Positions 21,929-35,156 of a stretch of DNA of 64,000 nt are shown in pieces. Location of the stretch: contig VNWV01000006.1 in assembly GCA_009801085.1 (NCBI GenBank), positions 2,480,001-2,544,000 of the forward strand, written 5' to 3'. Source of the DNA: Lasiodiplodia sp. COLG20 (lineage: Eukaryota > Ascomycota > Dothideomycetes > Botryosphaeriales > Botryosphaeriaceae). How positions within the stretch are numbered: position 1 is the first letter of the stretch; every line of letters starts with the position of its first letter. The position numbers and the translations under genes are program-made. The notes under the pieces were generated by a model that saw only the letters and a program-made list of their open reading frames with translations, had not been told where the DNA came from and ran no database searches.

Positions 21929-24269
21929 AGAAGCAGACGTGAGCTAGAGCCTTTTTTGTTGTTTGACTCTGGAACGGTGTTTCGGAATTGGATATGAGAG
22001 GGGGGTTGCTGGAAAAATTTATAGACATATGAGCTGTGAACATTTGTTGTCCAGCTTTAGCCAGCGCCTATTTCGTTCGGCTAATGATGAATCGCTTTCT
22101 AAGCTAGTCTTGCTCGCTTGCGCACATGGTGAAATGAGATCCGAGGCGAGGATAGAAGCTATGAGTGCTCGCTAAAACCTCGACGCCGGGTAGCACGTGG
22201 GTATACACACAGACTATTAGAGACAGGCAAGTCGGGGACAGCGCCACAACGCCACGATTTACGGTCTGTGTTAGACAGGACAAAGAAAATAAAAAAGGAG
22301 CAAAGGAAAAAAAAAGAGACGAATCCGACTCTTCAGCCACGTACGTAGTAGAGGAGGTCAGCCCCGTCTCTTTCCAGGAGCTGATCTTTAGACATGGAGA
22401 AGAAGAGGCAAGAGTCCAGTCGATGATGATGATGATGCTTGGAGTGCCTGCCCGGCCCGATTGCGGGAACGGAGATTGGCTGGAGAGTCCGAGCCCTGTG
22501 ATCTGCACGTCTGCCAGACCACCTTCCTTAAAAAGGGGTAATCGACGGGGGTGTGCCTGAGCTTTTGGAAGCTTGAGCCCCCTCCCCTCCCCTCCATCGG
22601 CGCGCCAAGCCCTGTAAGCGGCCAACGCCAAGAAATATCCCGTCCGCCGAAGAGCGGAGAGACGGTCGGCCGCGTCTGTTCCGTGTGGTCGTGCGTTGCG
22701 CTTGGGGACGAGGGGGGGGGAGCGTACTGTGTGCGTAATAGTGGGTACAGGTGAGAGGGAAAGGGAGGCGGTGACTGGGGGATGGAGAGAGGAAGGGTTG
22801 CCTGCTGCTGCCTGCTTTGTTGCGCCTGTTGGTCATGCCCGGATGTACTGTACCGAGTGCCAACGCAGACGCTGGCCGCGGAGATCGGTTGTTTTGCTGA
22901 GCAATCTACATGTCTCTCGAGGTTGCCTGGTGGTGAACCCCCACTTCATTCAATTTTCCTTTGTGTTTCTCTCCTGCACTCCACTCCCGTGTGTATTCAG
23001 TGCGGTCGCGGAGAGGTTTACGTACTGAAGGCGGTCGGAGAGATTGTGATGGCTTGAGTTCCTGAAGATCCAGGGACCGTGAGGATTCGAAGAGATGATT
23101 TAGACTAATTCGAACACCACCGATAGACGAGAAGGGTTCTTCTGCCGAGATACGCGCGCCACCGGCCCGACGCTGAGGAAGAGGCTAGCCTTGATCAAGG
23201 CACGGCTGTCCGTCTCAAAGCCACACTTGATCAATGCCACTTGAGATACCAATAATCTCCACTTGACCAGAGAAGACCGAATTCTGCTGCTGTAGACAAA
23301 ATGGTACCGGAGCCACCGAGTACCGGCATTTACCCTCACTGAGGGGAAGCGGGGGAGCCCATCTCAGCGTGCACCTGGTGGACGAGCGCTGGATCGGGGG
23401 AAAAGCAAGCAAGTGATGAGCATTCGGAGATCGGCATGCCGACAGACTGGCCCACCGGCGGCCCCCGCGCCCGGGCAATAACTAGCGTGGGCTAGCTTAA
23501 TGCTGGGTTCGCCGTCACGTCAGTCACTTTCCCGACTCTGATAGTCCTTATCGGCGCAGCGACCAAAAGGCGGGCCTGCCCTTTGATGAACCTGGGACAA
23601 CAGAGCTGAGGTTTTTGGACTATGATTGCCGAAGAAAGAACCAAATTGCCGCTCCAAAAGAGCCGGCCCGTCGACACGGAGGACCGAAGGCAAAGAGAAC
23701 AGCTGATTAGCTGCTGGAGGGGTGCTCGAGCTTGGCATGCAGTCCCCGCGCTGCCTTTTCGAGTAGTGACTCGTCCCCGCCCATGTGCTTGGCGTCAGGC
23801 GGGCTGAACCCTAGTGGTGCTTGTGGACCCCGCCCTCGTCGGTTGAGGCGGCGTGATGTCTGTCGTTTGGCACAAAGAGGCGGTGGCGCTTTTTAATCCC
23901 CGATTGGAGCTGAACGGGCCTGCATTATAGGTGTTGGAAATGGCGCAAGATGGGCTTTTCAGGTGACTATGGTGGAGAACCTCTGCGCCCCAGTCTCAAT
24001 TGGTGTGTTGATGTTGGGGCGCCTTACCGAAATTTGATGGAGAGCCCACCTTTAATCGTTCCTGCAGAGGACGGGCTGTGGGGGATACGGAAGCTGAGAA
24101 AACAGGGGAAGAGATCCGGAGAATACTTAAGTCTTGTGCTTTCCTTGAATATGGGGGATGTACCTGCGTCATTCAAGTCTGCAGCAGTCCACTGTTTTCT
24201 TGCTCCGATCTTCTTATCGTTTGGTGTTGAGATAAACCCCACTTCCAAAAGGCTTCGACATCAACCATC
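21929..24269. other. 2.3 kb spacer without a recognisable gene
   Basis: It holds the 3' region of the LVIVD gene, poly-purine stretches near 22,280-22,320, a G-run near 22,710 and the protease promoter. Overlapping short open frames on both strands show no conserved motif. Confidence 0.5.
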
Positions 24270-25605
24270 ATGCGTGTCTCTCCATTCATCCCTCTTCTGC
24301 CCTTGGCAACAGCGGCACCTCTGCTGGCTCCCAGGGAAGATGCCGAAGTTATCCCCGGAAAATACATTGTCGTTCTGAAGCCCGAGGCTGAGGAGTCGGC
24401 CTTCTCAAATCTGCTCGACCTGTTCGACAACGCGGCAGACCATGTCTACAACATTGGTACATTCAAGGGTGCGGCTGGCAGCTTGACTGATGCTCTGTTG
24501 AAGACGGTGCAGAACCTGGATTCGGTAAGTATTCCAGACGGGCAGCTCGAATGAACTGCGAAACCTCTTTAAAAACCATGAGCCTTGGCTCGTGGAATAT
24601 TGCATGAGAGTTACCATTGGGCTGACAACTTACTCAAGGTTGCGTACATCGAGCAAAACACTATGGTCTACACCGCTGCTGTCACTCAATCCAATGCTCC
24701 CTGGGGTCTCGGCAGGATATCACACCGCGAGCAGGGCTCCACCGAATACGTCTACGATGAGTCCGCTGGAGAAGACACCTGCTCTTTCATCATCGACACG
24801 GGCATCTATGTCGACCACCCGGAATTCGAAGGTCGTGCAACTTTCCTTGAGGACTTCTCTGGCGAGAACAAGAACGAGGATGGCAACGGCCATGGCACTC
24901 ACGTCGCTGGTACGGTCGGCAGCAAGAGCTACGGCGTGGCCAAGAAGACGTCTCTCTTCGCCGTCAAGGTGCTTGGCGCAGATGGTTCGGGTGAGAGCTC
25001 GGGCGTGATCGCTGGAATTGAGTTCGCGGCCAAGAACGCCACAGAGCGTGAGCAGGCAGGGCAGTGCAAGAAGGGCTCTGTTGCGAATATGAGTTTGGGC
25101 GGCATCTACAATACGGCGCAGAAGGACGCAGTCAAGGCGGCGATCGACGCTGGTCTATTCATGGCAGTCGCTGCGGGTAACGACGGATTGCCGACGCTCT
25201 TTTTCAGCCCGGCCAACGAACCTTCAGCCTGCACGGTCGGCGCCACGGACAAGGACGACAATTTGGCTTCGTTCAGCAACTGGGGCTCCCTGGTCGATAT
25301 TCTGGCGCCGGGCGTTGACATTGAGTCGACGTGGAACAACGGATCAACGGTAAGCTGACATTCAGCCAGTCTCAGCCTGACTGTCAACTGACGTGACGCA
25401 GAACATAATCTCGGGTACCTCGATGGCCACTCCTCACATCACCGGCCTTGGAGCGTATCTCCTGGGTCTCGAGGAGCGCCGTGCCCCGCAAGCTTTGTGC
25501 GAACGCATCCAGGAGCTGTCTTCCAAGGACAACATTACGATGTCGGCATTGGCGGGATTGCAGACGAAGAACTATCTTGCTTTCAACGGCATTAGTGCTC
25601 AATGA
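24270..25605 (+). CDS. Secreted subtilisin-like serine protease (S8A, proteinase K type)
   Basis: Exons 24270-24524, 24639-25349 and 25402-25605 give 389 residues, the usual size for fungal alkaline proteases. Order: a signal peptide (about 1-15), an I9 inhibitor propeptide (KYIVVLKPEA, about 31-95), then the catalytic domain beginning near TQSNAPWGLGRIS. The catalytic triad is visible: D138 in IIDTG, H170 in GHGTHVAG and S329 in GTSMATPH, with the oxyanion Asn in AAGND. The enzyme should be exported, cleave its own propeptide and degrade extracellular protein for nutrition. Exon 3 begins exactly at the NIISGTS active-site block. The first intron (114 nt) is longer than its neighbours. No defect seen. 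Confidence 0.95.
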
Positions 25606-27202
25606 TGGGTCGAATGAATGAAAACGGGAGCAATTGGAAGAACAGGTGTTCTTGCCATCCGGATGCGTGCCGAAAGTGGCAGCATGTGGGAGAAAAGCAA
25701 CGGACGCCAAGGTCGGCTAGGGAATGGCAGCTTAATGGAAAACGAGAGTAGACGGGCAACTGTGGTTCTTTTCTTCCCCTAATTCCGGAAGGGTCCCCTT
25801 TCGAGGAGATGAGGACCGGCGGGGCCGATGGTGTTCCGTAATGGAGACAGCTGGATAGGGATTGGATTTACGGCAAGTAGCAGACATTGTAATGACGATG
25901 ACGATGCGGGACGTGCCAAGCGTGGTTGCATGACGACGGAGTGAGAATTCGGAAGAGGTGCGGTGTTGAGGGTGGTAAGCGAGCGGGTGCAATGAATCAG
26001 AAACGCATATTTTCCAGAAGCCAGGAGGACTCTTGGGCGGATGCGTTCGCATGCTGAAACCAAAGGGCTGCTTATCTGCACGCCTGAGGGAGCGTCGCTC
26101 GCGGCCAGGACGGTGGCGGTTGGCTCCGTGTCGCTCTCAGCTGACGGCAGCAAGGGCAACGCGCAGCGAGGCTGTGAACAAGGCGAGCAGGCATGGGACC
26201 CCGCGTTGGCGTTTCGTGTTTCCGAAGCCAAAGGGACGCGGTGCACGCCAATTGACGGGCTAGGACTCCTTTTCGCGCAGGCGGCGCCCGTTACAACCCT
26301 TTTCGCGAAGATCGCAGGCCCGAAGCAGAGACGCTTGTGTTTGATCGCCGCTGGCACGTGTTTCTGTGCGCTCCCTGGTGAGCGATGCAGACGTCATCAC
26401 CCGCTGCCCGTCGCCAGCCGGCCGCCGTCTCGGGTCGCCAGGGCTGACGGCGCGCCTTCAGTGGTGCGGGAGAGCGGCAGGATGGCTGGCGGCGGGGCGG
26501 GACCGCCTGCCGGGCTTGCGCGTCGTATCGTGCAGACAGCTGTCAGCCGCGCTGCGTGCTGAGAGGTGGAAGCGGCGGAAGCGCAAGAACAGGGAACGAG
26601 CAGTGAGGATGAGGCCATTTCGGCGGCTGCGGGGCGCTGCCAGCCAGCTTCACGCGCCGGGCGGACGGTGCGCGCTAGATCCGCTCTGCTCTCCCGCCGA
26701 CGCGCCCAAAACTCTCGCTGCCAGCGCATGTGCCCTCATTTCACAAGCTCTGACTCGCCGGTTCGCGCTGCAAACGGGCCCTGCATGGTGTTGGGGTACC
26801 ATCCGCGCCGCCATCCCTGCTCGCTCCGTCAGAGGTGATGTGCGCGCACCACACCCAGCGAGCCCGTCCTCCTACCGAGTCGCGGTGCCACTTAGTTACC
26901 GCCGTACGAGCTCCCCATTCGCAAGAGGCTAGGGAGACGAACCTGCTGCCGATCACCGTCCCGCCCCCTCTCAAATAATAAGAATGCGCCTCCCAGGTCC
27001 CTCCCGCGGCCGTCTCCCGGCACCTTGCCGCTGCTGCTAATAACCTGCGTCAGAGGGTGTCTTGAAGTTGACCAAACAGCAATCCTCGTCCCACCGACCG
27101 CCTCTCCTTCCCCAGCCTTTCCTAGTTTCAGATTCCATGGGTCTTCGTACTTAAAGCTTTCCCGAAGAGCGTTGGATTATTTTTCCCTTACAGTCATTTG
27201 AT
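25606..27202. other. 1.6 kb spacer without a recognisable gene
   Basis: GC-rich, with overlapping open frames on both strands (up to about 190 codons) that match no family I know. A pyrimidine-rich leader lies directly upstream of the glycosyltransferase-like gene. Confidence 0.45.
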
Positions 27203-28719
27203 ATGCTGTCATCAGCCTCGCGCCCCCGGCCGCCGCTTTTCATTGCTGTCGCCGCTTCGCTTATCCTCCTTTTCCTATCGTGGTCGCACCTGGGACTCGC
27301 CCGCCAGAATGCTCTGAACGCCGACTTCGTCCCCGAGACGGTCCAGCTGGACCAAAATTTCGGCAAGCCCGCGCACCCCGAGGGCCTGACCGAGCAGCCG
27401 CAGAAGCCCGAGGCCGACACGGGCAAGCTGCCCTGCGCCAACCTCCCCGGAGCCGAGGATGTCTTTGTCGTCATGAAGACCAGCGCCACCGAGGTGCACG
27501 AGAAACTGCCGACACACTTGCAGACAACTTTCCGTTGCATTCCGAAGTTCGCCATTTTCTCCGACTATGAAGAGGAGGTCCAGGGCCACAAGGTGTACGA
27601 CGTTCTCGACGAGGTGAATGAGGATCTTAGGAAGACGCACCCGGATTTCAGCTTGTACAGGCAACTGCATGACTACAAGAGCAAGGGCAAGGACATCACT
27701 GAGCTCGCCGACATCGTAGAGCGCCAGGGCGTGAAGCTGGACAAGTGGAAATTCCTACCGCTTATGGAGAAGGCTTTGAGGGCTCAGCCGGAGGCCAAGT
27801 TCTACTTTTTCATGGAGGCCGACACTTACATCATCTGGTCGAACCTTCTCCGATGGCTCTCGTTCTTTGAGCCCGAGAAGCCGCTCTACGTCGGCGGTCA
27901 AAACTGGATGCTGGACAAGCAGTTCGCCTCCGGCGGCTCGGGTATCATTCTGTCCAAGAACGCCCTGGAGCGGGTGGTGGCGCAGCGGAGGAACAACCTC
28001 GACACCTTTGACAAGCTGACTGCGGCCGACTATGCCGGCGATGTTGTGTTGGCGAGGGCGATGGAGACTGTCGCGGTCCCATTGACGGGTGCCTTCCCCA
28101 TCATCCAAGGAGAGAACCCGTACACGCTGGACTACACCAAGAACCATTGGTGCTACCCTGTGGTGTCTTACCACCATATGAAGCCCGAGTGGACCAAGGC
28201 CATGTGGGACTTTGAACAGAGCTGGATGAATCAGGGTGTAAGTTCACCGCTCCTTTCCCCTTCTTGACCCACGTCGCGCAATCACTTCGACGACGATCCC
28301 CCGTCCCCAGCGAATATTCGAGACGTGACGGCTGACGCTCGGCCTTGCAGACTGACCGCCCGACGCTTCGTCACCGCGACGTGTTCGCGCATGTCGTAGC
28401 TCCGCAGATCTCCGGCGAGAAGGACAACTGGGACAACCTGTCGGACGACTACGAGGAGACGCCGCTAGAATATTCCCTGCAGGGGTGCCGCGAGGCATGC
28501 GCGCATCGGGTAGACTGCGTGCAGTACCTCTTCTCGCCCGGCCGGTGTCAGACAGGAAAGGTGATACGTCTCGGCCAAGCCGGGTCGGAGAGGGACCCGG
28601 TCAACCTCGGCCAAGACACGACGAGTGGCTGGGTCGTCGACCGCATCAATGCCTTCATTCAGAGTGTCGAGCCGTGCCAGCAGGATAACTGGATCACGAC
28701 GCCCGCCACCATGCAATAA
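27203..28719 (+). CDS. Type II membrane glycosyltransferase-like protein (GT31-related)
   Basis: Exons 27203-28237 and 28351-28719 (113-nt intron) give 467 residues. Residues about 12-32 are a signal anchor (LFIAVAASLILLFLSW), followed by a proline/glutamate-rich stem. The lumenal part resembles the fungal branch of beta-1,3-galactosyltransferase-like proteins: VFVVMKTSATEVHEKLPTHLQTT, then a DxD-like site in FMEADTYIIW (about 203-212), YVGGQNW, ASGGSGIILS, and a late YHHMKPEWTKAMW. It probably adds a sugar to a glycan or protein in the Golgi; donor and acceptor are unknown. The last exon adds a cysteine-rich tail (CREACAHRVDCVQYLFSPGRC region, cysteines paired as in PAN/Apple-like modules), which may bind substrate. 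Confidence 0.75.
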
Positions 28720-31700
28720 AAAAAAAGAGAAAAGAAAAAGGAAAAAGGGATGATTTACCGTTTCTCTTCTTCGAAAAGTAACATTACGAGCATCATCTTT
28801 TACTTGCATCTGATGCCGAGGAGTCGTTTTAGAAGGAAAGAAGGAGTATACGGCGCATAACGCATAATCGCTCTTGATACCAAGCGGGTGGGAATAATTT
28901 TTGTCTTTCCGTTTTCGCATACAAGGGTATATCCTAGCATCTTTTTCGACGCTGCATCAGAGGGCGTCTGAGAACAGTTTCTTCGAGAGTTTCAAGTCGG
29001 ATGATGTGATGTCCCAACGTGCATGCAGACGTCATGTAGATCGCTCTCGATGGTTGGTTCCGACGTGCCGCCCCTAAGAATAAACCGCCTCCGCATAATC
29101 GATCTTAGGGACCCGGCGATGCTGCAGGCGCTCGCTTGGAGCGGGAAGAAGCGTGGCGCCGAATCGGAGGAGCGCCCGCAACACAACGTTGAACGCTGCC
29201 GACTGGTCAGTAGGAAGCTGATTAATCCTTCGCGGTTCGACGGCAGGTAGCGCTCCTCCTCAAACGAAGGAATGCATGGGAGGCGAAAACGGGTCGTTGT
29301 GAGAACGGTGGCGGGCGGCGTTTGAGATCTCGGTTGCTATCACGTCGGGCTCGCCGATGGTGTTTTGCGGTGTCGGTCGTCGCGATAGCGTCTCGAGGTC
29401 GGCGGTGCTTCAATGTGGATGAGGATAAGCGGTTTAGCTGCGGGGAGTTGCTCAGGTAGGCACGGTGGTTGGCCGGATTGGTAGCTGGAGCGGGTCGGAC
29501 GGCACCAACGTCTTTTCAACAGGCTTCTGCGCGTCCGCATGAAGGCGTCAACGAGTGCTGCATGAGCGAGAAAGGCGGAGGCGACATGGCGATGAGCAGC
29601 CGGCAAACCTGCCATCGGCGATCTGGGAATCCTGGACGCCTGGGAATACCCCACAGCATGGGTAGTTGGGAGTGTGAAGATCCACCACGTCGCACAATGT
29701 GCATCATCATCAAACCACCGCTGGAGGAGTGACAGTCTGTGCCGGCACGAGTTCCGGTCAAAAAATAGAAAATTCCCCAGTCGTGGCATCGGCATCGCCG
29801 CGGTCGGAGCTGAAGTTGTTCTAGCGCAGTGCCACAGCCGCAGCCTGCAGGCGGGCGAACCCTGTCCTCTGCCCACCTCTTCGAGCCCTACGCATATTGA
29901 CCTGCGTCGTCTTGGCGCGCTTATCTCGACGCATAGAGTGGGCATCTTAATGCGTCACTTTGCTGGGAATGTTGTCGCTGTCGCCGGTGCGTCTTCCCTT
30001 TGCGGCGTGTCTGCTGTTCACCGATATTGTGAAGAGGGGGAGCGCAGCAGACGGACCAAGCCCCTCAACTATCGCTAGCACCATCCGGTCTTGGCCGGCG
30101 CCCGAGCTTGATTGACAGCTCTCCGCTCCACTGCTGCCCCCGGCCCTGACCCGCTTCTCGAAAAAGACCAAAGATAAAAAAATAAAAATGAACCCGAGTC
30201 GTGGCTCGGTTCCCACACCTCGTGATCATTGACAAGACCCTTAGCGCGGCTTGGGTCAATTATTCTGAGAACGAGGCTATACGGCGCGATTGATGGGGGA
30301 AACGAAGTACGATAGACCACTTTGGTTCGTCGAGTCACGACTGCCGACCGAAAAGAGGAAAACGGTAAAGGATGTGCAAGGCCTCACGTTACCGGGGTAC
30401 GGCGCCCCTGATTGACGCTTCGCGTACAAGGCAGAGGAAGGAGCGGCGGTGCGCAAGTGGGCAGTGCAGAGGACACCGCGGAGCGCGAGATGATGAAGAT
30501 TGGCACCACCCGAGCCGCCCCTACGTCCTTCGTTTGCGATCGGCAAGGGCCGCGGAAGGCGGCGCCGTTTGATGACCACGCGAGCAATTTCTCCTGATCG
30601 ATCATGACGTTCGCTGGCTAGCACCACGCCTCGAGATTGGCGACGATGCGACTGTGGTGGTGAGGGCGGTCGGCGGTCGTGAGGAGGCTGAGCGAGCTCG
30701 CGAGCGCGCGATACGAAACCTCGCAGAGATCGCGGGTGCGCGGATCTCGTAAGGCTGCAGGTCGGTGTGGAGAGTGTCGGGTCCGGGCTGGCAGGAGCGG
30801 GAAAAAGGGGAGGCCTCGAGGCGCGCCATCGGCTCGCGCGCGATACCCCAACGAGCTGCAGGCCTCAAAAACGCCTCTCCCGGCCAACTGCAGGTTCGGA
30901 ACCCTGCCTTCGACGGCGACGGCAGATCACCGCGTGCAGAAACGCCTTTGGCTAGCCCGGTTGTGATGTTCTGCGTGCCTGCCGTGTTGGTTTGGCGACG
31001 GGGGCTGCGGCCGCTCGGCCTTACACGTCGGTCGGATGCTCGTTCCTCGCCGAATCGATACGGACTTCGTCTCTAAGGACGCCGCCCGCCACAGCACACC
31101 ACGCCGCTGCGCACCGACCGAATTAACAAATCCCTCCTAAGATACGCCCAGATGGGCTCGGTCGAGCCACGACCTTGGCCGCTCAAGCCCGCGCCGCAGC
31201 GTCAGAGCCTGCCGTGTTCGTGTCGCGCTCTGAAGCAGTCCTCAGACCCGGTGCAACGAGGTTGCAACAGCCGGCGGCCGTAACCGTGTATCCACCCCTT
31301 CGCTTGGCCGTGCGCCGTGGTGGCGAGCAGGGCGAAGGGGACCCTCAGTCTGCTGATGCGGAGACCGGCGTGTCTGAGCGGGCGCTGCCCCATTCGCGCG
31401 CTCTGGCAATTTGCGGCTCTCCATCAACTTGGCGCAACACGGCAAGGCGTGAGCCGGTGGCAGCGTGCCGGCGTCGCCCCCTGGTCCCTGACGGCGCTGT
31501 GGCCGCGTACCCCCACTGCACGACGTAGACTCCCCTTTGATCCGTGTGGTGCCCGACATTTTCACGACACGAATCCGCCATTTTGACTGGCTGCGTGCCT
31601 CGTACCAAGCATTGCGGCCCTGTGGTATCCGTCGCTTGGAGCCAGAAATGACCGCATTCGCTGATAACGTAGATCTCGGGGCGCCGGTCGACGCCCGCCA

Positions 31701-31976
31701 GAGCCTACGTACTTGAGCCTGCCATGCCGCGTACCACGCCGTCTGGTGTGTGAGGCCAATCCATCCATCTCATCCATTCCCTGCTGCCACTCTCTTGCAG
31801 CCCTTCAGTTCCGCGTCATTCGTCTGGAACCTGACCAGGAGACTCCCTCTTTCACAGTCTCCCTTGCTTCTTGCCTGCCTGTCGCTGTCGCCCCGCTGTC
31901 TTTGCGCTTTCGCCATCTCCTGAATCCTTGCCACGCCCAAGCAATCAGCTCTTCAGCAACACCACCAACAACAACA
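28720..31976. other. 3.3 kb spacer without a recognisable gene
   Basis: It starts with an A-rich 3' region (about 28,717-28,745) and ends with the pyrimidine- and CAA-rich leader of the Crh gene (CAACACCACCAACAACAACA before the ATG). Many mutually overlapping GC-rich open frames lie between 29.3 and 31.7 kb on both strands, none with family resemblance. Confidence 0.5.
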
Positions 31977-33280
31977 ATGCCTTCTCAAACTTCCTACGCC
32001 CGGGCTGCCATTGCCCTTCTCTCTGCTGCGGCCCCCTTTGCTTCCGCCCAGCTGATTTCGGACTGCAACCCTACCGAGAACTGTATGCTTCTGATCAACG
32101 TGACCTGCATGGACAATGTCCCGCTGATACGATTGCAGCCACCTGCCCGCCCAATGTTGGCCTGGACAATTACACCTTCGAGACTGATTTCACCAAGGGC
32201 AACGAGAGCTGGGAGGGTGCTGCTTACACCTTCATCGAGTACGGCGATGATGGTGCTGAGCTCACCATCAACAAGGACACTGATGCCCCTACCATGCACA
32301 CCGAGTTCTACACCTTCTTCGGCTACTTCGAAGTCGAGATGAAGGCTGCTCCTGGCACTGGTATCGTCAGTTCTATCGTTCTGGAGTCGGACGATCTTGA
32401 TGAGGTTGACTGGGTAGGTTTTCGCCCCCGACCCCGTGACCCCCCAAACCTCCACCACCCCCACCCCCACCACCACAACCCAGCCAGCCCCTTCAAACAC
32501 TCCTCTACAATAACAGCGCTGTATTCTTTGTAAATGTACTAATAATTTAATAGGAAATCCTCGGTGGCAACAACACGTCCGTGCAGTCGAACTACTTCGG
32601 CAAGGGCAACACCACCAGCTACGATCGTGGTGGTTTCCACGATGTCGAGACTCCCGTCGATACTTTCCACAAGTACGCCTTCGAGTGGACTAACTCTAGC
32701 ATGAACTGGATCATTGACGGCACTGTGGTCCGTACTCTGAAGTATGAGGACGCCGTGGGTGGCAAGAACTACCCCCAGACTCCCGCCCGCCTTTCCCTTG
32801 GTGTCTGGTCCGCTGGAACCGAAAAGACCAATAAATATACGGTCGAGTGGCAAGTTTTTACTGTCTAGAACATGTTATAATCAATACTAATTGGTTGGCA
32901 GGGCTGGTGGTTACACTGATTTCACCCAGGCGCCCTTCACCATGTACGTGAAGAGCGTCAAGATCATCAACTACAACCCCGCCAAGCTCTACACGTGGAC
33001 CGATACCACTGGCGACTTCTCTAGCATTGAGCTCTCCAACAAGACCGTTGCTGTCAACTCGAGCTCGGTCGAAGATGCCGCCACCTCCACCGCCTCCGTT
33101 GACCACAGCGGCGTCGTCTCCAACGGCTCTGGCTCCTCGGCCGCCAGCAGCGTTTCTGGCTCTAGCACCCCCTTCTCGCAGAGCGGTAACTCTGCTGCTA
33201 CGTCGCTCATCGACAGTGCCTGGATGATCACCACCACCATCAGCCTTGTCGGCTTTGCCGTCGGCTTCTCCCTCATCTAA
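31977..33280 (+). CDS. Crh-type GH16 cell-wall transglycosylase, GPI-anchored
   Basis: Crh/Utr2 enzymes link chitin to beta-1,6/1,3-glucan at the cell surface. Exons 31977-32082, 32139-32413, 32554-32849 and 32902-33280 give 351 residues. A signal peptide ends near residue 24 (ASA-QL). The GH16 motif DEVDWE spans exons 2-3, with E124 as nucleophile, D126, and E128 as acid/base. Downstream blocks (FHKYAFEWTNSSMNWIIDG, ARLSLGVW, YVKSVKIINYNP) are typical. The tail is Ser/Thr-rich and ends in a hydrophobic segment after small residues, as required for GPI anchoring. The last intron (32850-32901) has a GC donor (gcaagt) and an ACTAAT branch, and only this choice restores YTVEWAGGYTDF. The second intron contains a CCACCCCCAC low-complexity run. 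Confidence 0.93.
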
Positions 33281-35030
33281 ACGGGATGAGTGATTGTTCA
33301 GCGGCAAACGAGTTGATTGCGTTGACGAATTTTTGAAATGGTTTGGAAATGAAAGGAAGCCTCCCGGGGGTCCTTGAAGGGTCCCAACCTCCCCGGCCTA
33401 GAGCCGCATAATGCTAGGGTTCATGTGTTGTTTGACGGATGTCGTCTTTTGAACTGTTCTATACCTCTTTTTAATCAGCTTTGCTGGTTTCATGTTTCTC
33501 TTTTTCAATCCTCTCGACCGGTTCGCCAGTCCTCCACGCCCTCGCTTCACGTCCGACGCGCCCATGTCAGATCATCTGACAACGCCGCCGGACATGTAAA
33601 AAATCTATCCACAATTCTTCAGTTATCCTTTTAACTGCATATTATGGCGTCATTGCGTATGTGTTAGACGATTGGGAACGTCAGGTTTTCCTATTACGAG
33701 CTCTGTATATATGGTAGTTTAGGCATAAAGTACCATTGCCGGTAATAATATGGACAAAGATATATCTATACGAGGTCGCTTCACTTATTTATTGGACAAG
33801 TCAGGGGCAGTTGAAGCTATCGTCCGGACGTGAATGTCGAATTAACAATTAAACATTCACGTCCGGACGATAGCTTCAACTGCCCACATATGTAAAGATA
33901 CCCCTTTTTGGGGACCTGCTATTCCTCGTCCTTGCCTTCCGCTACGACGCCTCTCTGTACCGCGCGCATCCCCGGATTTTCAATGACCTCAGACTTCAGC
34001 TCGACATGATCGACTTCAGGTTCAACGGCCTTGCGGCACGACTCGAACCTTAAAATTATTTCTTTTTCCCCCATGTCTCACCGTCTCCCGTTACGCCCGC
34101 TCTTTCCCCGTGCTTATGAAATGTTCCATGCACAAAAAATCGCTCATCAGCCACATTCGGACTCGCATGTCTTAGTTATCGGGCCGGGCGATACAAAAAG
34201 AGTGCTGTGGGTGAGCGGACCGCTGGTACAATTTTTGCCGGGCGGGCCGTCAATGGCGCAGGGGTAGCGCCTGTTGCGACATGGGCGAGGATCACGAACA
34301 CGGGAACAGGGGGCCTGATGATTGGGTCCCACTTTCGTTACGACTATACAGCGAGCGAGTGGATTTGCTAAGCCCGACATCGGACACGAATAACATTCTT
34401 TTGATTTGTGAGAGGACAGAGCAAGGAATAAATTGAACTGTGGTGGCTGGCCCGAACGAGCTCAGTGGGGCACGCGAATTGGTGAGGTGTACAGCCTTAC
34501 CTCAAGGTTCATATGACGCATGGGTGCAAGGAAGAAGCGAGCGCTGTGTCAGCATGGCTTCCTGGTGAAGATCGTTTTTGTTACTGTAATCCTGAGCATT
34601 TGCATTGAGTGCACGTGCTGGTCTCTTCCCCAGGCTGGGTTGCCTGCATTGTGAAGCTGTCAAAGCTCAAAATCCTTATTTGCACTGCTTCTGTCTCGCT
34701 GCGGAAAAACATTGATGGAGGAGTCGGCAAGGCTTGACCCTGCGATTCGGAGCCGAAGGGTTGGACATGACGTTGTGAGTTCTGGACCACGGGAAAAAAT
34801 TGGCGCAGAGGATATCACCACCACGACTGTATGAGGAAAGGTGCGCCCATCATGGCCTTGGAAGTAATCCACTCGCAACGCATGCTACTTCCTTTACGCT
34901 CTATCTGGGTCGACGATGACTCAATTGGTGCGCGATTACTTCCTTTTGGATGCCGTAGAGACCCACTCTTTAACTCGCGCCTTAGGGCACAACCAAGAGC
35001 TACCCCGCTATTACCCCTCCCACCAGAGTA
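33281..35030. other. Spacer holding foldback copy B, no recognisable gene
   Basis: Besides the perfect hairpin at 33,805-33,885, only short open frames occur. The last 500 nt lead into the THI5 leader, and a pyrimidine-rich tract near 35,040-35,110 probably marks the transcription start zone. Confidence 0.5.
33805..33885. repeat. Foldback element, copy B: perfect 33-bp hairpin
   Basis: The arms 33,805-33,837 and 33,853-33,885 are exact inverted complements over 33 bp, separated by a 15-nt AT-rich loop. Each arm contains the palindrome CGTCCGGACG. The outer CCGARGGCTAGC termini found in other copies are missing here. Confidence 0.92.
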
Positions 35031-35156
35031 TTTGAACAGCTCTGCCGCCCAACTTTGTCTCTTCTTTTTCCTCTTCTTCAAGCTGCATCCGCTCTCATCT
35101 CTATCAATTCCACCCGAAAGCTTGAAAGCAACTTGCTCCGGTACGAAAGCACGGAA

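Noticed and set aside
29340..31600. Several GC-rich open frames of 90-200 codons
   Set aside because: They overlap on both strands and show no conserved motif. GC-rich spacer DNA yields such frames by chance.
34243..34320. tRNA-like D-arm (ggcgcaggggtagcgcc)
   Set aside because: No matching acceptor stem, anticodon arm or T-loop follows, so it is not a tRNA.
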